Below are positions 23,101 through 32,341 of a stretch of 41,121 nt of DNA, piece by piece; within the stretch, counting starts at the first letter, position 1; each line of letters begins with the position of its first letter. The stretch spans positions 1 to 41,121 of the forward strand of contig SCSP01000029.1 in the NCBI GenBank assembly GCA_004297845.1. The letters are read 5' to 3'. Below the pieces are notes generated by a model. It ran no database searches. It was not told the origin of the DNA and was given only the letters and a program-made list of their open reading frames with translations. This stretch comes from Bacteroidota bacterium. GTDB lineage: Bacteria; Bacteroidota; Bacteroidia; Palsa-948. Position numbers and translations under genes: made by a program.

Positions 23101-26100
23101 TTATCTGGCAATAACAATTTTCTGGGTTGCAATTTCATTACGCGATCTCAGGGATATGAAATACACTCCATCAGGCTGAGAGGATATATTTATCTCTTTT
23201 GTATTGGAGGATTTTACATTTGAGATTGAATACACTTTCTCTCCCATCATATTATATATCTCCACAGTGCTGATATCCTTTCCAGAAGTTGTAACAGTGA
23301 ATTTGCCTGCCGAGGGGTTAGGATATATGATCAGGTGCAAAGCACTCACGGGATCGGCACTGGAAGTAACTGTTGTTCCCACCGTAAATTTATTGGAACG
23401 GGTGGATGGAATGGCCTGCATTACCTGCGGGTTCTTGATGGATGGATTGCATCCTGTAGGATGCACCACTTCAACCATATAATCTACCGTATCTCCTGCA
23501 GGATAGCAAGTAATGTCCGTCCATGATGTGTTGCCAAAACTCACAGAATCAATCACCTCCCAACCGGCATGGGCACTGTCGCGCCATACCCTGTATTGAG
23601 GTATGCTGAACCCTGCATAATCATTCCAAAACAGGTTATACCCGCAAGGAGTTGCGGGGCTCACGGAAAGATGAATGGTGCGGTGATAGCTGCTTAAAAG
23701 ACTTTCATTTCCGCAAATGTCTCTAAGTGAGAGTTTGTACTTATAAGAAGTTGTTTTCGGATTAACACCTGTCGTGTTATCCGTAAACGTGCTGTACGAA
23801 CTATAAGGCACACTTCCAACATGTGTGAAGACAGATGCAATCTCCCGGTATATCCGGAAGCTGTCTATCGCACTGCTCGCTGGTTTTTCCCAAATCACCA
23901 CGTTTTTGGTTGAAGAACTGTCTACTGTAACCATACAAATCGATATTTGAGAAAGAGATGCATTGACAGTAAACGGTGCCGAGGTGGAACTGCAACCAAC
24001 TGCATTTATAGTACTGACCCAGTAACTGCCGGAAGTGGTTACAACAATATCCTGCGTGGTTGCTCCGGTGCTCCAGAGATAAGTTCCTCCGCTTATAATA
24101 GAAGAAGTCAAGGTTTGAGAACCACCAACACAAGGGACAATGGAGCCCGCAGAAGAAATAGTTGGTTGGGCTGGAGCTGTGGTAAAATTAACCTGAACAG
24201 CCGATGAAGTTTTAGGGCAATTAGCCTCGATAGCAGTTACAGAATAATACCCGCTCTGTGTTACAGCCAGGTTGCTGCTGTTCGCTCCGCTGATCGCTAT
24301 GCTGTTTACATTCCACTGGTAAGTAAAAGGAGAAGTTGCATTGGTACTTGCTGTTAAAAGCACAGTATCTCCCTGACATTTCGTTAAAGGTCCTGCCGGT
24401 GTAATGTCCACGGTATGCGTACAACTGGTTCCTCCAAAGGCGTATATGTATTGCAACTGAAGTAAAGTATCTGTACAACCGTTTACTTTATCTGTTGCTG
24501 TAAGAGAGACATCATAATACCCATTGTACTGGTAAATATGAAATACTGTAGGATTATTATAGTTGACACTGTCGCTACCATCTCCCCAATTCCATGTGAA
24601 ATTGTAATTGCTGATAGAGGGAGTATTATTGGCAAAAGCAACTGCCAAAGGAGCTGTTCCTGCCTGCGGGTTTGCAGTAAAGGCAATATTTATAGTGGCA
24701 GGAATTATACCAACATTAGCGGTATCTATGGCAGTACAACCCTTATTATCTGTCACAGTGAGGGTGTAATTTCCGGAAAGAATATTCGAAATTATTTGTG
24801 TTGTTCCTCCATTGCTCCAGGAATAAGAATAGGGACCTGTACCACCCGAAGCACTACCCGTTATTTTTCCGTTCGATACTCCGCAATTCGCTTTTACAAC
24901 GGTAGTTTGAGCAGTCAATAGCGTGGGCTGAGAAATCGAAAATGCCTTCGTGCAACTTCCACCAATTGCATCTGATCCTGTGAGTGTGTATGTGCCGGGG
25001 AACAACCCGCTGGCAGTTTGAGTAGTTTGTACAGGTATCGTACTCCAGGAATATGAATAAGGAGGAGTGCCTCCGGAAACCGCTCCGGTGGCGGTACCAT
25101 TATTAGACCCATAACACGTAACATTTACAGGCGTAACAGTGGCAGAAAGAGCTTGTGGCTGGGAAACAACCTCATTTTTTGTGGCAGAACAACCAACTCC
25201 ATCTGTTACAGTTATAAAATAATTTCCTGCTGAGAGATTAGAAATAGTGGTGGTAGTTTGTATTGGGAATGTATTCCATGCATAGGTAAAAGGAGGAATA
25301 CCGCCTGTAACAGTTACCGTTGCAGAACCATCTAAACCTCCATACGTAGTTACATCTGTATGCGACATGGTAAAAGGAGGTGGCGTACATGTTGAGAATT
25401 CCCAAAGATCATTATTGAAAACAGATGCAGGCCCCTGGCCGCAACTCACATACCCATTTGACCCTACAGAAAAACCGGTAGCCTGTCTTCTTCCCCCCGC
25501 TCCAAAATCCGCCACTTGTGTCCATGTATTTGATCCCGGGTTCCATTCCCAAAAATCCTGATAATATATACTGGCACTGATATTTGAACCTAAACCTATA
25601 TATCCTTTCCCATTTGCCGAAAAGCCCGATGAATTTGCTCTGGCAGCGCCCCCGAAGTTCGCTTTTTGTGTCCATATATTTGTAGCCGGGTCCCACTCCC
25701 AAAAATCCTTATATAGGGAACTGTTATCATATCCGGTTCCTACGTATCCTTTCGTTCCAATGGTAAAACTTACAGGAACATCCCGCACAGTTGGAAAATT
25801 ACTTTTTGCGGTCCATGCATTTGACGCAGGATCATACTCCCAAAGGTCATTATAGTAAACCCATCCACCGCTTAAGCCAAGTCCCATATACCCCTTGCTG
25901 CCGTTTGAAAATCCAGTTCCTACGTAGCGGGCTGTTCCGGGAAAACTGGTTTTCTGTGTCCAGCTATTAGTTGCCTGATCGTACTCCCAAAAATCATTCA
26001 GGTAGTTTGAACCATTCCAGCCCGTGCCGATATACCCTTTGGCACCAATGGCAAATGCCGAAGCCCCGCAGCGGCCTGAACCCGGCAAATTGGCCATCTG

Positions 26101-26319
26101 GGTCCAGGAATTTGCAGTTTGATCCCACTGCCAGAGATCCTGAAAGAAAGTGCTGCCTCCGTTGCCCCCTGTGATTAGGTATCCGTAATTCCCAATTGAA
26201 AATGATGCCGGATAATACCTTGCGGTAGCCGGTAAACTTGTTTTTTGATTCCAGGTTCCCTGAGCATTAAGCGCAAGAGAAGTCAAAACGGAAACAGATA
26301 AGGTAAATATTTTCATCAT
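23101..26319 (-). CDS. T9SS-secreted kelch, SprB-repeat and PKD surface protein
   Basis: The 1072-residue protein has a signal peptide (MMKIFTLSVSVLTSLALNAQ). Residues about 20-310 hold six kelch-type repeats with alternating W.QK..F.G.AR and GKGYIGTG..N motifs. Residues 316-540 contain three SprB-like repeats (VTVTGGIPPFTYAWN type). A PKD domain follows at about 545-625 (WNWGDGSDS), then Ig-like segments with GSYWVSTIN and a fibronectin-like region. It ends with a type A T9SS sorting domain (about 1000-1072: IIYPNPSAGKFTV, EIYNMMGEKVYS, DGVYFISL). It should cross the outer membrane by T9SS and stay on the surface or be released. Its partner is unknown; adhesion or glycan binding is possible. 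A near-match to the -7 motif (TATACTTG) lies at 26379-26386. Confidence 0.93.
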   Translation of the reverse strand: MMKIFTLSVSVLTSLALNAQGTWNQKTSLPATARYYPASFSIGNYGYLITGGNGGSTFFQDLWQWDQTANSWTQMANLPGSGRCGASAFAIGAKGYIGTGWNGSNYLNDFWEYDQATNSWTQKTSFPGTARYVGTGFSNGSKGYMGLGLSGGWVYYNDLWEYDPASNAWTAKSNFPTVRDVPVSFTIGTKGYVGTGYDNSSLYKDFWEWDPATNIWTQKANFGGAARANSSGFSANGKGYIGLGSNISASIYYQDFWEWNPGSNTWTQVADFGAGGRRQATGFSVGSNGYVSCGQGPASVFNNDLWEFSTCTPPPFTMSHTDVTTYGGLDGSATVTVTGGIPPFTYAWNTFPIQTTTTISNLSAGNYFITVTDGVGCSATKNEVVSQPQALSATVTPVNVTCYGSNNGTATGAVSGGTPPYSYSWSTIPVQTTQTASGLFPGTYTLTGSDAIGGSCTKAFSISQPTLLTAQTTVVKANCGVSNGKITGSASGGTGPYSYSWSNGGTTQIISNILSGNYTLTVTDNKGCTAIDTANVGIIPATINIAFTANPQAGTAPLAVAFANNTPSISNYNFTWNWGDGSDSVNYNNPTVFHIYQYNGYYDVSLTATDKVNGCTDTLLQLQYIYAFGGTSCTHTVDITPAGPLTKCQGDTVLLTASTNATSPFTYQWNVNSIAISGANSSNLAVTQSGYYSVTAIEANCPKTSSAVQVNFTTAPAQPTISSAGSIVPCVGGSQTLTSSIISGGTYLWSTGATTQDIVVTTSGSYWVSTINAVGCSSTSAPFTVNASLSQISICMVTVDSSSTKNVVIWEKPASSAIDSFRIYREIASVFTHVGSVPYSSYSTFTDNTTGVNPKTTSYKYKLSLRDICGNESLLSSYHRTIHLSVSPATPCGYNLFWNDYAGFSIPQYRVWRDSAHAGWEVIDSVSFGNTSWTDITCYPAGDTVDYMVEVVHPTGCNPSIKNPQVMQAIPSTRSNKFTVGTTVTSSADPVSALHLIIYPNPSAGKFTVTTSGKDISTVEIYNMMGEKVYSISNVKSSNTKEINISSQPDGVYFISLRSRNEIATQKIVIAR

Positions 26320-26428
26320 ATTATTTTTGTTTCTTTAATTGAACTGTCATGCCCGGGAACATTGGCACACGGCCGGAGCAAGTATAAGGAAAAAAATTCA
26401 GTAAAAACGAGAGGAAAATAAGAAATAA

Positions 26429-27040
26429 TTACAGAGGGTTGTTTTTATTGAAAATATCCGCTTTATCCAGGCAATAAAGCTTTGCATCCAGGATGCAATG
26501 GATAATAAACAGGTGAAGTATCTCCACGTATCCGTAGGAATGAGAGGGTAAATAAAAATTTAAGTCGCCCATTTTTCTTAACGGATTATCTGCCCTAAAG
26601 CCGGAAAAAGTTACAACAGTGCATCCTGATTTTTTTGCCTGTTCGGCCGCATTCAGAATATTTTTTGAACTGCCGGAGCTGCTGATGCAGAATACAATGT
26701 CTCCTGTATCGGCAAATGCCTCAATGGGTCTGGAAAAAACCTCCGCATAACTGAAATCATTCGAAATGCAGGTAAGAAGTGAGGAATCGTTGAAAGCAAT
26801 AGCACGTACCTTTCCGTTCTTCCAGTAATCCACTGCCTGGTGGCTGGCGATGCCTGCGCTGCCTCCATTGCCTATCATCATAATTTTTTTATTTCCGGAC
26901 TGAACATTCCTTACAAGTTCAACCGCTTTTTCAATTCCTATTTCATATGCGATCTTATCTGTGCCTTCCGTTGCCTCCAACGAATTGAGAAGAGATCCGA
27001 AGTCAGTGGAATATTTTTTTACAAATTGCTTTATATCCAT
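26429..27040 (-). CDS. SIS-domain sugar isomerase, phosphoheptose isomerase-like
   Basis: The 203-residue protein is a single SIS domain with GNGGSAGIASH (57-67), the sugar-phosphate binding loop, then SNDFSYAEVFSRPIEAF and SSSGSSKNILNA (second phosphate loop). This pattern matches the GmhA/phosphoheptose isomerase group, which makes D-glycero-D-manno-heptose 7-phosphate. The GmhA pattern of GGSAADAQH is changed to GGSAGIASH, so the exact reaction is uncertain. The start chosen is the ATG at 27040. The upstream start at 27088 would add 16 residues translated from a tandem repeat. It lies next to a heptose kinase/adenylyltransferase gene on the same strand, supporting a role in heptose-type precursors. 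Confidence 0.85.
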   Translation of the reverse strand: MDIKQFVKKYSTDFGSLLNSLEATEGTDKIAYEIGIEKAVELVRNVQSGNKKIMMIGNGGSAGIASHQAVDYWKNGKVRAIAFNDSSLLTCISNDFSYAEVFSRPIEAFADTGDIVFCISSSGSSKNILNAAEQAKKSGCTVVTFSGFRADNPLRKMGDLNFYLPSHSYGYVEILHLFIIHCILDAKLYCLDKADIFNKNNPL

Positions 27041-27066
27041 AATAAATTTACATTTAGAAGATGAGT

Positions 27067-27184
27067 GTCGCAGAGAAACGCAAAGCAATACAAAAGTTAC
27101 GCAAAGAAAATATCACAAATTATTTATAATTCATTTTCATTCATTCTTTGCGGTTCTCTTTTTTCTTCGCGTTTCTTTGCGAAA
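27067..27184. repeat. Inverted repeat of CGCAAAG units between the SIS and HldE genes
   Basis: The left arm has GTCGCAGAGAAACGCAAAGC (from 27067) and ACGCAAAGAAAAT. The right arm has TCTTTGCGGTTCTC and CTTCGCGTTTCTTTGCGA (to 27182). The two arms are complementary in unit and order, separated by an AT-rich spacer. Confidence 0.8.
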
Positions 27185-27197
27185 TCCTCGGCTGTTT

Positions 27198-28718
27198 TCA
27201 TTTCAAAAAGTGTTGGATAAATTTGGTCAAATCCTTTTTATAAACGGGATGCTCATTGCCGATTATCTGTACAGCAAGAGCCCCCACGCAGTTCCCTACA
27301 AATGATATTATTTCGGGAGCAACATTTTGACAGGCACATAACGCTGTAACAGAAAGCACTGCATCCCCCGCACCCACCGAATCGCGGATGGATGTGGCAA
27401 AGGCAGGAGTGAAGTGAAACTTATTCTTCGAAAATATCTTCGAACCCTTTTCACCCAGTGTGATCTGAATGATGCCTGCATGTGTGATCGTTTTCAGTTT
27501 CCTGATCAGATCATCCATATTTCCATGGCTGTCGCTGAACGGCATTCTTAACTCCCGTTCATCGATGGAGACAAAGTCTGTTCTTTTATACTTTGTAATA
27601 TAATTATATCCGTAATTATTGCTGTTGGTCTGTGCATTCACGGCCAGATATTTTCCGGAAGATTCAAGAAATTTAATGATCGCGGGGGTGATGAATCCGT
27701 GTCCAAAGTCCGTAACCAGAATCATGTCGTGCTTTTTAACAGCGTTCTTCAGATACGCAAGCACTTCCTTCTCCAGTTTCTCTTCGATGTGCTTATCGTT
27801 CATGAAAGTTACCTCGAACAGCTTGATATCCAGGTATTTATCCAGGTATCTGCGTTTGGTATTGGTAGGTCCATCCTCACGGAAAAAGAATTTCTTTAAA
27901 ATACCTGATGCAAGTTTTTCGGAAATAACTTCCTTTTGAGAATTTTCTTTACCAAGCACCGTAACCAGTTCAACATTTCCCGCAAACTGGCTTACATGAT
28001 TGGCAACCGCCAGCACGCCACCGGCAAATACATTTTGCTTAAGATATACTGCGGAGATATTGGGAGATTTGGTTGATTTTCCGAGCGGCTGGCAATAATG
28101 ATACTCGTCAATGATGGTATCTCCAATTACCAGCACGCTGATATTTTTCAGTTTTTCAAGATCGAGATTGATCTCATCCGCAGAATTTTTCTTCTTGAAA
28201 GCCGTCAGGTATTCCTGCGTTTTCTCATTGTGCGGGCTGAAATGCGTGTTGATCAGCGAGGACGATGAAAAAGCGATCTCCTCGGTGAAATATATCTTTC
28301 CACCGACTGATTTCACTGCATTTTCTTCTCTGAGAATATTTTTTGTTACGTCCTTCTCCCTGTCTTTATAGTCCTGACCCTTCACATAAAAATTCGGTTT
28401 GATGCGCTCAATTACCTCCACCGCAGCAGGCCATTTGTTCAGCGCCACAAAATCCACCGCCTCCAGAGCTGCAATGGATTCCAGACGGAGACGCTCGTTA
28501 AAAACCGGCCGGCCAGGGCCTTTATTTACAAATCTGTCGGGTGTGAGAGTTACAATTACAACATCCGCAATTTTCTTTGCCGCTTCAAAATGCTTGATGT
28601 GACCGGGATGAAGCAGGTCAAAACAACCATGGCAATGTGCAATGGTTTTTCCGGATCTTTTCAGACCTGAAGCGACTTTTTCCACTTGTTCAAGACTAAG
28701 AATTTTAGATGCGCTCAT
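27198..28718 (-). CDS. hldE: Bifunctional heptose adenylyltransferase/kinase, HldE-like with reversed domain order
   Basis: HldE phosphorylates D-glycero-D-manno-heptose 7-phosphate and adenylylates the 1-phosphate to make ADP-heptose. Here the nucleotidyltransferase is N-terminal (HCHGCFDLLHPGH, residues 28-40, with HxGH motif) and a PfkB-type kinase C-terminal (about 185-506, ending with SVGAGDAVLSV). In Escherichia coli HldE the kinase is first. The ATG at 28718 is chosen (506 residues), because the TTG at 28739 lies within the -7 motif. Neighbouring genes are the SIS isomerase and TylF-type methyltransferase on the same strand. A dedicated heptose phosphatase (GmhB) was not seen. Other sugars could be substrates, so the reaction is inferred from family membership. 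Confidence 0.87.
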   Translation of the reverse strand: MSASKILSLEQVEKVASGLKRSGKTIAHCHGCFDLLHPGHIKHFEAAKKIADVVIVTLTPDRFVNKGPGRPVFNERLRLESIAALEAVDFVALNKWPAAVEVIERIKPNFYVKGQDYKDREKDVTKNILREENAVKSVGGKIYFTEEIAFSSSSLINTHFSPHNEKTQEYLTAFKKKNSADEINLDLEKLKNISVLVIGDTIIDEYHYCQPLGKSTKSPNISAVYLKQNVFAGGVLAVANHVSQFAGNVELVTVLGKENSQKEVISEKLASGILKKFFFREDGPTNTKRRYLDKYLDIKLFEVTFMNDKHIEEKLEKEVLAYLKNAVKKHDMILVTDFGHGFITPAIIKFLESSGKYLAVNAQTNSNNYGYNYITKYKRTDFVSIDERELRMPFSDSHGNMDDLIRKLKTITHAGIIQITLGEKGSKIFSKNKFHFTPAFATSIRDSVGAGDAVLSVTALCACQNVAPEIISFVGNCVGALAVQIIGNEHPVYKKDLTKFIQHFLK

Positions 28719-28736
28719 CTTAAAAATGTAAGGCTG

Positions 28737-28744
28737 CAAAGGTA
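28737..28744 (-). promoter_or_regulatory. Bacteroidota -7 promoter motif upstream of the HldE-like gene
   Basis: The minus strand reads TACCTTTG, a full TAnnTTTG match, 18 bp before the chosen ATG. This supports the ATG as the start rather than the upstream TTG. Confidence 0.55.
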
Positions 28745-28807
28745 AACATTCGGGATTACTCAGCCGCTAATCTGTGAATCTGTGACATTTAAAAAATACC
28801 CTCTGCT

Positions 28808-29491
28808 TTACTTCAGCGTTTTACACACAAAAGCCTTTGAAACACCTATCTCGTACAACTCCTCGAAGCGGGGATACAATGACCATTCCTTAAATGCCTT
28901 TTCCTCCCCGTAATTTTCCGGAATGTCCACAGTTTGAAAAGAAAGGTAATCATCCAAAATCAAAACAGTACCCTCCTGCACAAGGTTCTCGCAAAAGCGA
29001 AGTACATCCACCGTTGATTCATAGAGATCACAGTCAACATGAATAACAGCCGCTTTGGATAATGCATGTTTTTTTTTAACATCTTCAGTCAGTGATGTGT
29101 TGAAAAATCCTTCAACTATCAATATCTTTTTAAAATCCACGCCTGCCTTCTTCATTCTTCTCAGAAAGAGATCTTTCGGATAATGGAACTCTCCTTTATT
29201 AAAAACACCTCCTTCCGAAACCGGCAGACCCTTAAAAGCATCAAAAGCAAATATCCTGATATCTTCCAACCCGTATTTCTGAAACAATTTGTAAAACTTA
29301 ATGAGCGAGTTGCCCTTATATACTCCAAACTCAAGATAATCTCCTTTCACTCCTTTACTTTTAACAATCTGAACCGCCTGATCGAAGCCTGGTGTGCGGA
29401 TATCCTTGAACAAAAATAATTTGGATAGCTCATAAACCCAGACGGAAAAAGGCAACGGTATGTTCAGAAAAAATCTTTCAAAAAAACTCAT
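28808..29491 (-). CDS. TylF/MycF-family (macrocin O-methyltransferase-like) SAM-dependent methyltransferase
   Basis: TylF-family enzymes methylate sugar hydroxyls. From the ATG at 29491 the protein has 227 residues. It shows GDYLEFGVYKGNSL (SAM-binding loop), FAFDAFKGLP, HVDCDLYEST and VLILDDYLSFQ, the Asp pair at which a divalent metal is bound in this family, so methylation is likely. The upstream ATG at 29686 would give 292 residues and an unusual tail that overlaps the divergent glycosyltransferase gene by 86 bp, so I reject it. Its likely role is modification of a glycan made by the surrounding genes. It is followed by the HldE-like gene, which has its own -7 motif. Confidence 0.86.
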   Translation of the reverse strand: MSFFERFFLNIPLPFSVWVYELSKLFLFKDIRTPGFDQAVQIVKSKGVKGDYLEFGVYKGNSLIKFYKLFQKYGLEDIRIFAFDAFKGLPVSEGGVFNKGEFHYPKDLFLRRMKKAGVDFKKILIVEGFFNTSLTEDVKKKHALSKAAVIHVDCDLYESTVDVLRFCENLVQEGTVLILDDYLSFQTVDIPENYGEEKAFKEWSLYPRFEELYEIGVSKAFVCKTLK

Positions 29492-29600
29492 GCGAAAACT
29501 TAATTTTAACGGTGTAAATGTATGAATATTCAATAAGCACTTACTCCGGGAATCTTCTTCAAAGTAGAGAATTGAGTATCTTCGCCATTCGATCTGAGGC

Positions 29601-30743
29601 ATGAATATTTTATTTCTTTCTTTTTGGTATCCAAGCAAAGAACGGCCGCTTTTTGGCGCGTTTATCAAACAACATGCTGCTTCCATAAAAGAATCCGGCT
29701 GTGCAATAAAAGTGCTTGCTTTGAATAGTCATCGGAGGAATTCAAGTAAACTTTTTGATCAAGAACATTACACGGATGAAAATGGCATTGAAACGCATGT
29801 CATAACATTAAATATCTGGCTGTATAAATTAGTATATATCCTCCCCTATTTAAGCGCATGGATTTTGACCAGATATATACAGGAAAATATTTTGCCATCT
29901 TTTAAACCCGAAATTATTCACTCTAATATTATTTATTCCTGCGGTATGGCCGGGCATCGCTTGTCTCAAAAGTACGGAACAAAACACATAATAACGGAAC
30001 ATTGGTCGGGAGCGGATAAGTTCATAGAAGGTTATTTTTTTTCCAACCTTGGAAGTAAAGCCTACAATCATTCAGCCGCGATAACAGTTGTTTCTCATTT
30101 TTTAAAACGCAGTTTATCCCGGCATATAACAGATAAGAATAAAATACATGTGATTCCGAATATTGTGCGGACGAACCTTTTTACATACAAGCCAAAAAAT
30201 AAAAATGCCTGTCTTGTATTTACTGCCATGGCAGAATGGGAATATCCAAAAGCACCGGAATTATTTTTAGAAGCCTTGGGCAAGATCAAAAAGCAAAAGA
30301 ACATTGACTTCCTCGTTAACATTCTGGGGAACGGCTCCCAGTTGCAGGGATTAAAAAACAAACAGTACGATTTTAAGATAAACTTTACCGGAAAACTGGA
30401 CTGGTCTGAATCCGCGAAGGTCCTGCACCGATCTGATTTTTTGCTTCATTCCTCTTATATGGAAACATTCTCGATTGTGATTGCCGAAGCATTGTGCACG
30501 GGCACACCGGTGATCGCCTCCAATGCGGGTGCGATTAGCGAGTTAATCAATGAAAAGAACGGAGTACTCTGCGAAAATATTGTGGATGGCTGGGTAAAAG
30601 GAATTGAACAAGCCTTGAAAACCTCATACAACTTTCAGGAAATAAGCAATCACATTGGAAACAAATATTCTAGAAAGGTGGTTGGCCAACAATTTGCCGA
30701 ACTGTACCGTAAAGTCTTAAAGGGTACCTCTAATTACTCCTGA
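29601..30743 (+). CDS. Family 4 glycosyltransferase (GT-B)
   Basis: The 380-residue protein is a retaining GT4 enzyme. The N-terminus MNILFLSFWYPSKERPLFGAF and the long internal linker of about 15 residues after NIVRTNLF are usual. The donor site is HSSYMETFSIVIAEALCTGTPVIASNAG, with the E-x7-E motif (E in METFSIVIAE). The enzyme is expected at the inner face of the membrane, adding a sugar to a lipid-linked glycan. It is divergent from the TylF-type gene. A near-consensus -7 motif, TATCTTCG, lies at 29577-29584. An inverted repeat separates it from the next gene, which converges on it. Confidence 0.92.
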   Translation: MNILFLSFWYPSKERPLFGAFIKQHAASIKESGCAIKVLALNSHRRNSSKLFDQEHYTDENGIETHVITLNIWLYKLVYILPYLSAWILTRYIQENILPSFKPEIIHSNIIYSCGMAGHRLSQKYGTKHIITEHWSGADKFIEGYFFSNLGSKAYNHSAAITVVSHFLKRSLSRHITDKNKIHVIPNIVRTNLFTYKPKNKNACLVFTAMAEWEYPKAPELFLEALGKIKKQKNIDFLVNILGNGSQLQGLKNKQYDFKINFTGKLDWSESAKVLHRSDFLLHSSYMETFSIVIAEALCTGTPVIASNAGAISELINEKNGVLCENIVDGWVKGIEQALKTSYNFQEISNHIGNKYSRKVVGQQFAELYRKVLKGTSNYS

Positions 30744-30756
30744 ATGAATACAAATA

Positions 30757-30844
30757 GAACGCTGATGACGCTGAAAAAATTGATTTTCACTGATCTTATC
30801 TGTGTTAATCTTAAACATCTGCGTCATCTGCGTCATCTGCGTTC
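30757..30844. repeat. Inverted repeat of AACGCAGATGACGCAG-type units
   Basis: The left arm GAACGCTGATGACGCTGA (30757-30774) faces the right arm CATCTGCGTCATCTGCG then TCATCTGCGTTC (30816-30844). Degenerate units of the type TTTTCACTGATCTTATCTG lie between. It sits between the ends of two convergent genes. Confidence 0.8.
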
Positions 30845-30877
30845 CATTATGAGTTTTTAGAGACGTCCTAAGATAAA

Positions 30878-31666
30878 TCACTGTGTCTTCTCAAAAACCA
30901 TAAAATAAAACTGAGAAAAGTTCTTCAGCAGGGATGTTTTTGCCAGATAATAATTAACTCTGTTCAACAAGCCGAAGAACGGAAGCTTATGCATGAAGTT
31001 CCAGTAAAATAAATTGGTGCCGGTTGTTTTCAGCAATTTCATATTTCCGGATTTATCAAACAGCTTTTTCGACTTGTAAAAGGGATAACTCAGGTGATTT
31101 CGCATATCCTGATCAATGACCTTGCCTTTCAACTTATAGAAAATAAATGTCAAAAAGTAAGGCAAGGAAAATGCATTCGGAAGTGTTATAACTGCAATTG
31201 CCCCGGGTTTAAGTAATTTGGAAATATTTTCAATCACTCTATGTGGCTTCTCCGTGTGTTCAATTACTTCGGTGCACAAAATAAAGTCGTATTGTCTTTG
31301 AACATCCATTTCTTCTGCATTAATAACAGCAAAACTAATTACCTTACCTCCCTCCATTGATGAAAAATGCTGATTTGCTTTAGAAACAAGTGAGGGCTCT
31401 ATGTCTACACCATACACATTCTTAAATCCCGAATCTGAAATCAGTTTTGAATAGAACCCGGCATTGCAGCCAATGTCAAGAGCATAATCGAAATTCTTAA
31501 TCATTCCTTGCTCATCCAATGACTCCAGCAGATCACTGAACAAATTTATTCTTAATCTATGCAAATGCATAGACTGAGGGTTTTTATGTTTATAGATTTC
31601 ATTCAGTTTCCCTTGTAGAGGGTCGGAATTGCTGCAATCAAAATTTTTGACGTAGGATATTTTCAT
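30878..31666 (-). CDS. Class I SAM-dependent methyltransferase
   Basis: The 262-residue protein has the class I SAM fold: motif I in ALDIGCNAGFYSKL, an acidic residue in YGVDIEP, and the post-motif FILCTEVIEHTEKP, followed by ISKLLKPGAIAVITLPNAFSLPYF. Its substrate cannot be inferred from sequence. It belongs to a five-gene operon read from 35722 downward: FkbM-type methyltransferase, polysaccharide deacetylase-like protein, ATP-grasp protein, PHP hydrolase and this gene. It shares one base (TGATG overlap) with the preceding PHP gene, showing translational coupling. It most likely modifies a glycan or amino-acid-like substituent made by its operon partners. Confidence 0.88.
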   Translation of the reverse strand: MKISYVKNFDCSNSDPLQGKLNEIYKHKNPQSMHLHRLRINLFSDLLESLDEQGMIKNFDYALDIGCNAGFYSKLISDSGFKNVYGVDIEPSLVSKANQHFSSMEGGKVISFAVINAEEMDVQRQYDFILCTEVIEHTEKPHRVIENISKLLKPGAIAVITLPNAFSLPYFLTFIFYKLKGKVIDQDMRNHLSYPFYKSKKLFDKSGNMKLLKTTGTNLFYWNFMHKLPFFGLLNRVNYYLAKTSLLKNFSQFYFMVFEKTQ

Positions 31667-32337
31667 CAGCCGGCTATTCTTTTGATGATTTTTCCGGGAG
31701 AAGACAACACTACTTGTGCAAATAGAATTGTATCCTTTTTTTTGAGAGCCTTTATTAGCTGACTTTTAACTGTCGCAAACACCGGGCAATGTTTATATTC
31801 TGATTTAAGTGGGTTCAGCCAATCAGGAGGGTTATTATAAAATGTTCTGCAATTAGCAATTTCTCCATAAGTATGAGAATCGCTTCCGGCTATGAAGGGT
31901 TTTGATAATTTACGGGCAAGCCCGATAGCCATATCATTTTGTTGAACGGTTAATCTCCCGTTATAGCCTTCGATGAGATCTATCCCTTCAAAATTCATTT
32001 CATCCAATCGGTGTCCTACAAAGGGGTGATTTAAAATGGTGATTCCTCCCTGGTTCTTGATCTCGGCTATCACATCGGTGTACTTACATGAACGAATTTC
32101 TTCTTTCAAAAAAATTCCTGTAATATCTCCAATATCAGTTTTTATTTCAGCGCCTACAATTACGGTCAGACCGGAATCGGAATTCTTAGCCGCACACTCC
32201 ATCCCGCCCTTAATGGTGTTGTGGTCATTGATCACGATGGCATTCAACCCCCTCTCCTTGGCGAGCCGCAGTATCCTCGCAGGGTCCATCATGCAATCAT
32301 AAGAATGATGCGTATGGGTATGAAAGTCAATGATCAT
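31666..32337 (-). CDS. PHP-domain metal-dependent hydrolase
   Basis: The 223-residue protein is a PHP domain, a metal-dependent phosphoesterase fold found in DNA polymerases, histidinol phosphatases and other hydrolases. Landmarks are FHTHTHHSYDC (metal ligands H and D), VINDHNTIKGG, GAEIKTDIGDITG, LNHPF, and GSDSHTYGEI. These ligands fit a trinuclear metal site. Since it lies between the ATP-grasp and methyltransferase genes (4 bp gap and 1 bp overlap), it probably acts in the same pathway, for example removing a phosphate. Substrate is unknown. Confidence 0.9.
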   Translation of the reverse strand: MIIDFHTHTHHSYDCMMDPARILRLAKERGLNAIVINDHNTIKGGMECAAKNSDSGLTVIVGAEIKTDIGDITGIFLKEEIRSCKYTDVIAEIKNQGGITILNHPFVGHRLDEMNFEGIDLIEGYNGRLTVQQNDMAIGLARKLSKPFIAGSDSHTYGEIANCRTFYNNPPDWLNPLKSEYKHCPVFATVKSQLIKALKKKDTILFAQVVLSSPGKIIKRIAG

Positions 32338-32341
32338 ACTG

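Noticed and set aside
24538-24921. Open frame of 127 codons opposite the T9SS protein
   Set aside because: It is antisense to SprB and PKD coding DNA and shows only cysteine- and serine-rich low-complexity translation.
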